64,000 nucleotides of DNA from Streptomyces rubellomurinus (GTDB lineage: Bacteria > Actinomycetota > Actinomycetes > Streptomycetales > Streptomycetaceae). The position numbers and the translations under genes were made by a program. Shown piece by piece: positions 21,624 to 29,573 of this stretch. The stretch is from the NCBI RefSeq assembly GCF_000961885.1, contig NZ_JZKH01000021.1, positions 1 through 64,000 on the forward strand, given 5' to 3'. A model generated the notes under the pieces. That model was not told where the DNA came from. It saw only the letters and a program-made list of their open reading frames with translations, and did no database searches. The stretch's first letter is position 1, and each line of letters starts with the position of its first letter.

Positions 21624-23255
21624 ATGCCCATCGACGCAGTCACCGAGGTGCCGACCCCGGTCAACGAGCCGGTGCGGAGCTACCCGCCCGGCAGCCCGGA
21701 GCGGGCGCGGCTGGTCCGGCGGCTGGACGAGCTCGCGGCCGAGCAGGTCCCGCTGCCGATGACCATCGGCGGCGAGCAGCGCTTCGGCGGCGGCGAGCGG
21801 ATCGACGTCGTCCAGCCGCACCACCACGCGGCCAAGCTGGGCGTGCTCGGCAACGCGACGCGGGAGGACGCCCGGGCGGCGGTGGACGCGGCGCTGGCGG
21901 CCGGGCGTCAGTGGCGCTCGCTGTCCTTCGACGACCGCGCGGCGGTCTTCCTGCGCGCCGCCGACCTGCTGGCCGGGCCCTGGCGGGACACCCTCAACGC
22001 GGCCACCATGCTCGGCCAGTCGAAGACCGTGCAGCAGGCCGAGATCGACTCCGCCTGCGAGCTGATCGACTTCTGGCGGTTCAACGTCGGTTTCGCCCGG
22101 CAGGTCCTGGCCGACCAGCCGATCTCCTCGCCGGGGGTGTGGAACCGGGTCGACCACCGCCCGCTGGAAGGTTTCGTCTACGCGATCACTCCGTTCAACT
22201 TCACCGCGATCGCCGGGAACCTGCCCACCGCCCCCGCGCTGATGGGCAACACCGTGGTCTGGAAGCCCGCGCCGACCCAGACCCTGGCCGCGTACCACCT
22301 GATGCGGCTGCTGGAGGCGGCCGGCCTGCCGCCCGGGGTGATCAACCTGGTCACCGGCGACGGCCTGCAGGTCTCCCCGGTGGCGCTGGCCGACCCGGCG
22401 CTCGCCGGGCTGCACTTCACCGGCTCCACCGCCACCTTCCAGTCGCTCTGGCAGACCATCGGCGCGAACATCGGCGGCTACCGCACGTACCCGAGGATCG
22501 TCGGCGAGACCGGCGGTAAGGACTTCCTGCTGGCCCACCGCTCGGCCGATCCGGACATCCTGAGGACGGCGCTGATCCGCGGCGCCTTCGAGTACCAGGG
22601 CCAGAAGTGCTCGGCGCTCTCCCGCGCCTACCTGCCGCGCAGCCTCTGGCAGAGGATCAAGGACGACTTCCTGGCCGAGGTGGACGCGCTCGCCGTGGGC
22701 GACGTCACCGACCTCTCCAACTTCATGGGCGCCCTGATCGACCGGCGCGCCTTCGAGCGGAACCGCGACGCGATCGACCGGGCGAAGGCCGACCCGACGA
22801 TCGAGCTGGCCGCCGGCGGGCAGTACGACGACGCGATCGGCTGGTTCGTCCGCCCGACCGTCCTGGTCTCCTCCGACCACCGGGGCGAGATCTTCCGCAC
22901 CGAGTACTTCGGCCCGATCCTCGCGATCCACGTCTACGAGGACTCCCGCTGGGACGACGTGCTCGGCCGGGTCGACGCCGGCGCGCCGTACGGCCTGACC
23001 GGCGCGGTGATCGCACAGGACCGTTACGCCATCGCCCAGGCCGTGGAGGAACTGCGCTTCGCCGCCGGAAACTTCTACATCAACGACAAACCCACCGGAG
23101 CGGTCGTCGGACAGCAGCCCTTCGGCGGCTCCCGGGCCTCCGGGACCAACGACAAGGCCGGTGCCGCCCAGAACCTGCTGCGCTGGACCTCGGCCCGGTC
23201 GATCAAGGAGACCTTCGTCCCGCCCACCCAGCACGGTTACCCGCATATGGGCTGA
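21624..23255 (+). CDS. pruA: L-glutamate gamma-semialdehyde (P5C) dehydrogenase
   Basis: 543 residues, the usual length of the stand-alone group of P5C dehydrogenases. The NAD-binding segment is NTVVWKPAPTQTLAAYHLM, GETGGKDF holds the general base, and the catalytic Cys is in EYQGQKCSALSRAYLP. It oxidises glutamate semialdehyde from proline to glutamate. The next gene downstream is NAD-glutamate dehydrogenase, which would carry the product to 2-oxoglutarate. No proline dehydrogenase gene is in the window. Confidence 0.96.
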   Translation: MPIDAVTEVPTPVNEPVRSYPPGSPERARLVRRLDELAAEQVPLPMTIGGEQRFGGGERIDVVQPHHHAAKLGVLGNATREDARAAVDAALAAGRQWRSLSFDDRAAVFLRAADLLAGPWRDTLNAATMLGQSKTVQQAEIDSACELIDFWRFNVGFARQVLADQPISSPGVWNRVDHRPLEGFVYAITPFNFTAIAGNLPTAPALMGNTVVWKPAPTQTLAAYHLMRLLEAAGLPPGVINLVTGDGLQVSPVALADPALAGLHFTGSTATFQSLWQTIGANIGGYRTYPRIVGETGGKDFLLAHRSADPDILRTALIRGAFEYQGQKCSALSRAYLPRSLWQRIKDDFLAEVDALAVGDVTDLSNFMGALIDRRAFERNRDAIDRAKADPTIELAAGGQYDDAIGWFVRPTVLVSSDHRGEIFRTEYFGPILAIHVYEDSRWDDVLGRVDAGAPYGLTGAVIAQDRYAIAQAVEELRFAAGNFYINDKPTGAVVGQQPFGGSRASGTNDKAGAAQNLLRWTSARSIKETFVPPTQHGYPHMG

Positions 23256-23542
23256 AAGCGAACATCCGGCTCCGGATTGGACATGCTGTCCAGGACGGCC
23301 CGGACTTCCTACGGGATTGCGCCTACCTGTCCCTGTGCACCTTCGATTGATCCGGTTAGGCTGACTGGCGTCGTCGGGTGGCTTCGCAGGACGAACGAGT
23401 CGTCCTACCCGCTGGCAGGGCGTTTCATGCGTGCCATGAGCCCCTTTCAGTCGGACGGTGCGGCAGGATTGCGGGAGACCCGGCGGTGTACATCCACACA
23501 CCACCGAGTCACGCAACGGCGCGCGACAGGAGCCAAGAAGTC

Positions 23543-26500
23543 ATGCAGACCAAGCTGGACGCAGCCAAGGCCGAACTGCTCAAGAAGGCAGCCGCAGCCG
23601 CTGAGAACAGCCAGGTAGGGGGAGCGGCGCCGGGAGAGGGTCTGAGCAACGGCGCTCTGACCGCGTACCTGCACCACTACTACCTCCACACCGCGCCCGA
23701 GGACCTGGTCGACCACGACCCGGTCGACGTCTACGGCGCGGCCGCCTCCCACTACCGCCTGGGCCTCAAGCGCCCGCAGGGCACCGCCGAGGTGCGGGTG
23801 CACACCCCCTCGGTCGAGGAGAACGGCTGGTCCTGCGGCCACACCGTGGTCGAGGTCGTCACCGACGACATGCCGTTCCTGGTCGACTCCGTCACCAACG
23901 AGCTGTCCCGCCAGGACCGCGCGATCCACCTCGTGATCCACCCCCAGCTGGTCGTCCGCCGTGACATCACCGGCAAGCTGCTGGAGATCCTGGACGTCGA
24001 CGCCTGCGCCCGCAGCCAGGCCGCCGGCACCGAGTGGCCCGCCGACGCGACCGTCGAGTCGTGGATGCACATCGAGATCGACCGCGAGACCGACCGCGAC
24101 GACCTGCGCACCATCGAGACCAACCTGCGCCGCGTGCTCGGCGACGTCCGCGAGGTCGTCGAGGACTGGGGCAAGATGCGCGACAGCGCGCTGCGCCTGG
24201 CCGACGAGCTGGCCGAGGAGCCCCCGGCCGGCCTGCCCGAGCAGGAGGTCGGCGAGGCCTGGGAGCTGATGCGCTGGCTCGCCGACGACCACTTCACCTT
24301 CCTCGGCTACCGCGAGTACGACCTGGTCGAGCACGAGGGCGAGGAGGTCCTCAAGGCCGTCGCCGGGACGGGCCTGGGCATCCTGCGCTCCGACCCGCAC
24401 AGCCACGACGACCGCCACCACTCCGTCAGCGAGGCCTTCGGCCGGCTCTCCGCGCCGGTGCGCGCCAAGGCCCACGAGAAGAAGCTGCTCGTCCTCACCA
24501 AGGCCAACAGCCGCGCCACCGTGCACCGCCCGGCCTACCTCGACTACGTCGGCGTGAAGAAGTTCAACGCCGCCGGCGAGCCGATCGGCGAGCGCCGCTT
24601 CCTCGGCCTGTTCTCCTCCGCCGCGTACACCGAGTCGGTCACCCGCATCCCGGTCGTGCGCCGCAAGGTCCAGGCCGTGCTGGACGGCTCCGGCTTCTCC
24701 AGCGAGAGCCACGACGGCCGCGACCTGCTGCAGATCATGGAGACCTTCCCCCGGGACGAGATCTTCCAGACCCCGGCCTCCGAGCTGCTCTCCATCGCCA
24801 CCAGCGTGCTCTACCTGCAGGAGCGCCGTAAGCTGCGCCTCTTCCTGCGCCAGGACGAGTACGGGCGCTACTTCTCGGCCTTCGTCTACCTGCCGCGCGA
24901 CCGCTACACCACGCGCATCCGGCTGCTGCTCACCGACATCCTCAAGGAGGAGCTGAACGGCGCCACCATCGACTACACGGTGTACGCCACCGAGTCGGTG
25001 CTGACCCGTCTGCACTTCGTCGTCCGGGTCGCCCCCGGCACCGAGCTGCCGCAGCTGACCGACACCGACATCGAGCGGATCGAGAACCGGCTCGCCGACG
25101 CCGCCCGCTTCTGGATGGACGGCTTCCACGACCAGCTGCACACCGAACTGGGCGAGGAGAAGGCCGCCGAGCTCGGCCACAAGTACGCCAACGCCTTCCC
25201 GGACGGCTACCGCGCCGACTTCCCGCCGCGCACCGCCGTCTCCGACATCAAGCAGATCGAGTCGCTGCACGGCGCGGGCGACTTCCGCCTGAACCTGTAC
25301 CAGCCGGTCGGCGCGGGCGACGACGAGCGCCGCTTCAAGATCTACCGGGTCGGCGGCCCGATCTCGCTCACCGAGGTCCTGCCGGTGCTCCAGCGCCTGG
25401 GCGTCGAGGTGCTGGACGAGCACCCGTACGCGCTGCGCCGCTCGGACGGCACCACCGCGTGGGTGTACGACTTCGGCCTGAAGCTGCGCGAGGCCACCGA
25501 GCTGACCGACGAGGCCCGCGAGCGCTTCCAGGAGACCTTCGCCGCCACCTGGACCGGCAAGGCCGAGAACGACGGCTTCAACGAGCTGGTCCTGACCGCC
25601 GGGCTCACCTGGCGCCAGGCGACGGTGCTGCGCGCGTACGCCAAGTACCTGCGCCAGGCGGGTTCCACGTTCTCCCAGGACTACATGGAGGACGCGCTCC
25701 GCAACAACACCCACACCACCCGGCTGCTGGTCAACCTGTTCGAGGCGCGGCTGAGCCCGGGCCACCAGCAGGGCGCCGCCGAGCTGACCGAGGGCATCCT
25801 GGAGGAGCTGTCCGGCGCGCTCGACGAGGTCGTGTCGCTGGACGAGGACCGCATCCTGCGCTCCTTCCTGCACCTCATCAAGGCCACCCTGCGGACCAAC
25901 TTCTTCCAGCACGACGGCTCCGGCGCGTGGCACTCCTACGTGTCGATGAAGTTCGACCCGAAGGCCATCCCGGACCTGCCGGCCCCGCGCCCGGCGTTCG
26001 AGATCTGGGTGTACTCGCCGCAGGTCGAGGGCGTGCACCTGCGCTTCGGCAAGGTCGCCCGCGGCGGTCTGCGCTGGTCCGACCGGCGCGAGGACTTCCG
26101 CACCGAGATCCTCGGCCTGGTCAAGGCCCAGATGGTCAAGAACACCGTCATCGTGCCGGTCGGCGCGAAGGGCGGCTTCGTCGCCAAGCAGCTGCCGGAC
26201 CCGTCGGTGGACCGCGACGCCTGGCTGGCCGAGGGCATCTCCTCGTACAAGACCTTCATCTCGGCGCTGCTGGACATCACCGACAACCTGGTGGCCGGCG
26301 AGGTCGTCCACCCGGCCGACGTGGTCCGCCACGACGAGGACGACACCTACCTGGTCGTCGCCGCCGACAAGGGCACCGCGACCTTCTCCGACATCGCCAA
26401 CGGCGTCGCGGAGTCGTACGGCTTCTGGCTGGGCGACGCCTTCGCCTCCGGCGGCTCGGCCGGCTACGACCACAAGGGCATGGGCATCACCGCCCGCGGC

Positions 26501-28489
26501 GCCTGGGAGTCGGTCAAGCGCAACTTCCGCGAGCTCGGCGTCGACACCCAGACCGAGGACTTCACCGTCATCGGCATCGGCGACATGTCCGGCGACGTCT
26601 TCGGCAACGGCATGCTGCTCAGCGAGCACATCCGCCTGGTCGCCGCCTTCGACCACCGCCACATCTTCCTCGACCCGAACCCGGACGCGGCCGCCTCGTA
26701 CGCCGAGCGCCGCCGCCTGTTCGACCTGCCGCGCAGCTCCTGGGACGACTACGACAAGTCGCTGATCTCGGCCGGCGGCGGGGTCTTCCCCCGCAGCGCC
26801 AAGTCGATCCAGCTCAGCGCGCAGGTCCGGGCCGCGCTCGGCGTCCAGGAGACCCGCCTCACCCCGGCCGAGCTGATGAAGGCCGTCCTGCAGGCGCCCG
26901 TCGACCTGTTCTGGAACGGCGGCATCGGCACCTACGTCAAGGCCTCCAGCGAGACCAACGCCGAGGTCGGCGACAAGGCCAACGACGCCATCCGCGTCAA
27001 CGGCGAGCAGGTCCGGGCCCGGGTCATCGGCGAGGGCGGCAACCTCGGTTGCACCCAGCTCGGCCGCATCGAGTACGCGGCCTCCGGCGGCCCCGAGGGC
27101 GCCGGCGGCTGGATCAACACCGACGCGATCGACAACTCGGCCGGTGTGGACACCTCGGACCACGAGGTCAACATCAAGATCCTGCTCAACCAGGTCGTCG
27201 CCGAGGGCGACATGACCGTCAAGCAGCGCAACGCCCTGCTCGCCGAGATGACCGACGAGGTCGGCCACCTGGTGCTGCGCAACAACTACGCGCAGAACGT
27301 GGTGCTGGCCAACGCCGTCTCCCAGGCGCACAGCATGGTCAACGTCCACGCCCGGATGATCAACCGCTTCGAGGCGGCCGGCCAGCTCGACCGGGGCCTG
27401 GAGTTCCTGCCCACCGAGCGCCAGATCCGTGAGCGCCAGCAGAACGGCCGCGGGCTCTCCCAGCCCGAGATGTCCGTCCTGCTCGCCTACACCAAGATCA
27501 TCCTGGCCGAGGAGCTGCTGGCCACCGACCTGCCGGACGACCCGTACTTCCGCACCGCGCTGCACGAGTACTTCCCGAGCGCGCTGCGGGCGAGGTTCGC
27601 CGACGCGATCGACAGCCACGCGCTGCGCCGCGAGATCATCACCACCCTGATCGTGAACGACACGATCAACCGCGGCGGTTGCACCTTCGCCTTCCGGCTG
27701 AAGGAGGAGACCGGCGCGACCTACGAGGAGATCGCCCGGACCCACACCGCCGCGCGGGCCGTCTTCGGCCTGGAGGAGGCCTGGGCCGAGATCGAGGGCC
27801 TGGACAACCAGGTCGCGGCCCGCGTCCAGACCAAGATGCGGTTGCACTCGCGCCGCCTGGTCGAGCGCGCCACCCGGTGGATGCTCAACAACCGCCGCCA
27901 GCCGCTCGACATCGCCGGCACCATCGAGTTCTTCCACGACCGGGTCAACCAGGTCTGGGGTTCGCTGCCCAAGCCGCTGCGCGGCGAGGACCTGGCCTGG
28001 TTCGAGTCGATCTACAACGAGCTCGCCGGGGCCGGCGTGCCGGAGGACCTGGCCACCCGGATCGCCGGGCTGTCCTCGGTCTTCCCGACCCTGGACATCA
28101 CCGAGGTCGCGGACCGCTCCGGCAAGGACGTCGCCGAGGTCGCCGAGCTGTACTACGACCTGGGCGACCGCCTGCAGATCTCGCACCTGCTGGACCGCAT
28201 CATCGACCTGCCCCGCACCGACCGCTGGTCGTCGATGGCCCGGGCCGCGATCCGCGAGGACCTCTTCGCGGCGCACGCGGCGCTGACCGCCGACATCCTG
28301 GCCTGCGGCCCCGAGGGCGCCACCCCGGAGGAGCGCTACACCGCCTGGGCGGAGCTCAACGGGACCCTGCTGAACCGGGCCAAGAGCACCCTCGACGACA
28401 TAAGGGGTTCGGACAACTACGAGCTGTCCAGCCTCTCCGTCGCGATGCGGGTCATCCGCACGCTCCTGCGCACCGGCACGATGCGCTGA
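23543..28489 (+). CDS. NAD-specific glutamate dehydrogenase, large (180-kDa) class
   Basis: 1648 residues, the length typical of the L_180 class first described in Streptomyces. The ATG at 23543 follows AGGAG. The N-terminal half holds ACT-like regulatory modules. The catalytic domain begins near residue 838 with GGLRWSDRREDFRTEILGL and the lysine-bearing VPVGAKGGFV. NAD-binding follows near 1014-1048 (GDMSGDVFGNGMLLS). It deaminates glutamate to 2-oxoglutarate and ammonia, a mainly catabolic role. The 287-bp leader has two short inverted repeats just after pruA (from 23263 and 23279). Confidence 0.97.
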   Translation: MQTKLDAAKAELLKKAAAAAENSQVGGAAPGEGLSNGALTAYLHHYYLHTAPEDLVDHDPVDVYGAAASHYRLGLKRPQGTAEVRVHTPSVEENGWSCGHTVVEVVTDDMPFLVDSVTNELSRQDRAIHLVIHPQLVVRRDITGKLLEILDVDACARSQAAGTEWPADATVESWMHIEIDRETDRDDLRTIETNLRRVLGDVREVVEDWGKMRDSALRLADELAEEPPAGLPEQEVGEAWELMRWLADDHFTFLGYREYDLVEHEGEEVLKAVAGTGLGILRSDPHSHDDRHHSVSEAFGRLSAPVRAKAHEKKLLVLTKANSRATVHRPAYLDYVGVKKFNAAGEPIGERRFLGLFSSAAYTESVTRIPVVRRKVQAVLDGSGFSSESHDGRDLLQIMETFPRDEIFQTPASELLSIATSVLYLQERRKLRLFLRQDEYGRYFSAFVYLPRDRYTTRIRLLLTDILKEELNGATIDYTVYATESVLTRLHFVVRVAPGTELPQLTDTDIERIENRLADAARFWMDGFHDQLHTELGEEKAAELGHKYANAFPDGYRADFPPRTAVSDIKQIESLHGAGDFRLNLYQPVGAGDDERRFKIYRVGGPISLTEVLPVLQRLGVEVLDEHPYALRRSDGTTAWVYDFGLKLREATELTDEARERFQETFAATWTGKAENDGFNELVLTAGLTWRQATVLRAYAKYLRQAGSTFSQDYMEDALRNNTHTTRLLVNLFEARLSPGHQQGAAELTEGILEELSGALDEVVSLDEDRILRSFLHLIKATLRTNFFQHDGSGAWHSYVSMKFDPKAIPDLPAPRPAFEIWVYSPQVEGVHLRFGKVARGGLRWSDRREDFRTEILGLVKAQMVKNTVIVPVGAKGGFVAKQLPDPSVDRDAWLAEGISSYKTFISALLDITDNLVAGEVVHPADVVRHDEDDTYLVVAADKGTATFSDIANGVAESYGFWLGDAFASGGSAGYDHKGMGITARGAWESVKRNFRELGVDTQTEDFTVIGIGDMSGDVFGNGMLLSEHIRLVAAFDHRHIFLDPNPDAAASYAERRRLFDLPRSSWDDYDKSLISAGGGVFPRSAKSIQLSAQVRAALGVQETRLTPAELMKAVLQAPVDLFWNGGIGTYVKASSETNAEVGDKANDAIRVNGEQVRARVIGEGGNLGCTQLGRIEYAASGGPEGAGGWINTDAIDNSAGVDTSDHEVNIKILLNQVVAEGDMTVKQRNALLAEMTDEVGHLVLRNNYAQNVVLANAVSQAHSMVNVHARMINRFEAAGQLDRGLEFLPTERQIRERQQNGRGLSQPEMSVLLAYTKIILAEELLATDLPDDPYFRTALHEYFPSALRARFADAIDSHALRREIITTLIVNDTINRGGCTFAFRLKEETGATYEEIARTHTAARAVFGLEEAWAEIEGLDNQVAARVQTKMRLHSRRLVERATRWMLNNRRQPLDIAGTIEFFHDRVNQVWGSLPKPLRGEDLAWFESIYNELAGAGVPEDLATRIAGLSSVFPTLDITEVADRSGKDVAEVAELYYDLGDRLQISHLLDRIIDLPRTDRWSSMARAAIREDLFAAHAALTADILACGPEGATPEERYTAWAELNGTLLNRAKSTLDDIRGSDNYELSSLSVAMRVIRTLLRTGTMR

Positions 28490-28508
28490 CGGTCGGCTGA
28501 CGGCCCTC

Positions 28509-28540
28509 GTGGGGCCCGCGTCCTCGGACGCGGGCCCCAC
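28509..28540 (+). terminator. Glutamate dehydrogenase terminator
   Basis: A perfect 15-bp stem (28509-28523 with 28526-28540), beginning 20 bp after the stop codon. Confidence 0.85.
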
Positions 28541-28644
28541 CGCCGTTTCCGGGGCGACCGGGTACGGAGTGCCTGGGAATCCGGTTGAGGAGCGCCCTCG
28601 CGCCCTCGATAGAGTGATCCACAATCGATCAGGGGGGTCATGAC

Positions 28645-29475
28645 ATGAGGACGCATCGCGGGCCGATCCGCGCGGTGGGCGCGGGGATCTCGGTGGCGCT
28701 GCTCGTCGCCGGGGCGGCGGCGTGTTCCGACGACAAGAAGGACGGGGCGAAGGCCGACTCCGCCGCCACCGCCTCGGCGGCGCCCAGCAGCAAGGGGCCG
28801 GAGGCCTTCTCGGCGGCCGGCTACCGCGGTCTGAAGCCGGGGGTCACCAAGGACGCGGCCCTGGCCGGCGGCGCCCTGGAGGCCGCCCCGGTGTCGCTGC
28901 TCGACGGCTGCACCGACTTCGCGTACAAGGGCGGCCCGGCGCCCGACAAGACCCGGATGGACGCCGAGGCGGCCACCGAGGCCCGCTACAAGGACCTCAA
29001 CGCCAAGGCCGACGCGGCCGCCGGCAAGGCCCCGGCCCCGGCCGGGACGCTGCCGCCCGGCGCCTCCGCCAAGGACGCCGCGGCCGCGGCCGCGAACTCG
29101 GCCGACGCGGCCCAGCAGTCCGCCGCCAGTGCCAAGCTGATGGCCGACGCGGCCCAGTCCAGCGTCGACATGCTGCTCGCCCGCGAGGCCCGGGACAAGG
29201 CCTTCCTCACCGCCGGCCGCGCCTCCTTCGCCGCCTCCGGCCTGCGCGAACTCGTCGCCCCGGCCGAGGCGAGGACCGCCGAGGGCATCGGCGCCGGCTC
29301 CACCCTGGACGCCCTCCAGCAGGCCTACGGCGCCAAGGGCCTGCAGAAGAACAAGGCCGGCGCGTACGAGCTGCCGGTGGACGGCCAGCAGGGCTGGCAG
29401 TACGAGTTCACCGTGGACGGCGCCAAGGTCACCGGCATGGCCCTGGTCAACCGCACCGTCAAGTGCACCGCCTGA
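28645..29475 (+). CDS. Hypothetical secreted lipoprotein
   Basis: 276 residues. A signal sequence ends in the lipobox VAGAAAC with Cys27, so the mature protein should be lipid-anchored outside the membrane. The mature part is Ala/Lys/Asp-rich and includes a probable helical stretch (about residues 105-190). I recognise no domain. A ribosome site of Gs precedes the start; another ATG five bases upstream is out of frame and ignored. It is a single-gene unit between two terminators. Confidence 0.8.
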   Translation: MRTHRGPIRAVGAGISVALLVAGAAACSDDKKDGAKADSAATASAAPSSKGPEAFSAAGYRGLKPGVTKDAALAGGALEAAPVSLLDGCTDFAYKGGPAPDKTRMDAEAATEARYKDLNAKADAAAGKAPAPAGTLPPGASAKDAAAAAANSADAAQQSAASAKLMADAAQSSVDMLLAREARDKAFLTAGRASFAASGLRELVAPAEARTAEGIGAGSTLDALQQAYGAKGLQKNKAGAYELPVDGQQGWQYEFTVDGAKVTGMALVNRTVKCTA

Positions 29476-29496
29476 CGCGCTGATCCGCCGCCGTGG

Positions 29497-29532
29497 GGGC
29501 GGGGCCGGAGCCCTCGGACTCCGGCCCCGCCC
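29497..29532. terminator. Bidirectional terminator
   Basis: 14-bp perfect stem (29497-29510 with 29519-29532). It serves the lipoprotein gene on the plus strand and probably the FHA-FtsK gene ending at 29574 on the minus strand. Confidence 0.8.
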
Positions 29533-29573
29533 TCACGCGTTCCGCGCGGGAAGCCGGTGCGGCCGACCTCGGC

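Noticed and set aside
23447..28624. Very long open frame antisense to the glutamate dehydrogenase gene
   Set aside because: The composition is Val/Leu/Gly/Asp-rich as expected for the mirror of a GC-rich gene, no domain is recognisable, and the plus-strand protein is unmistakable.
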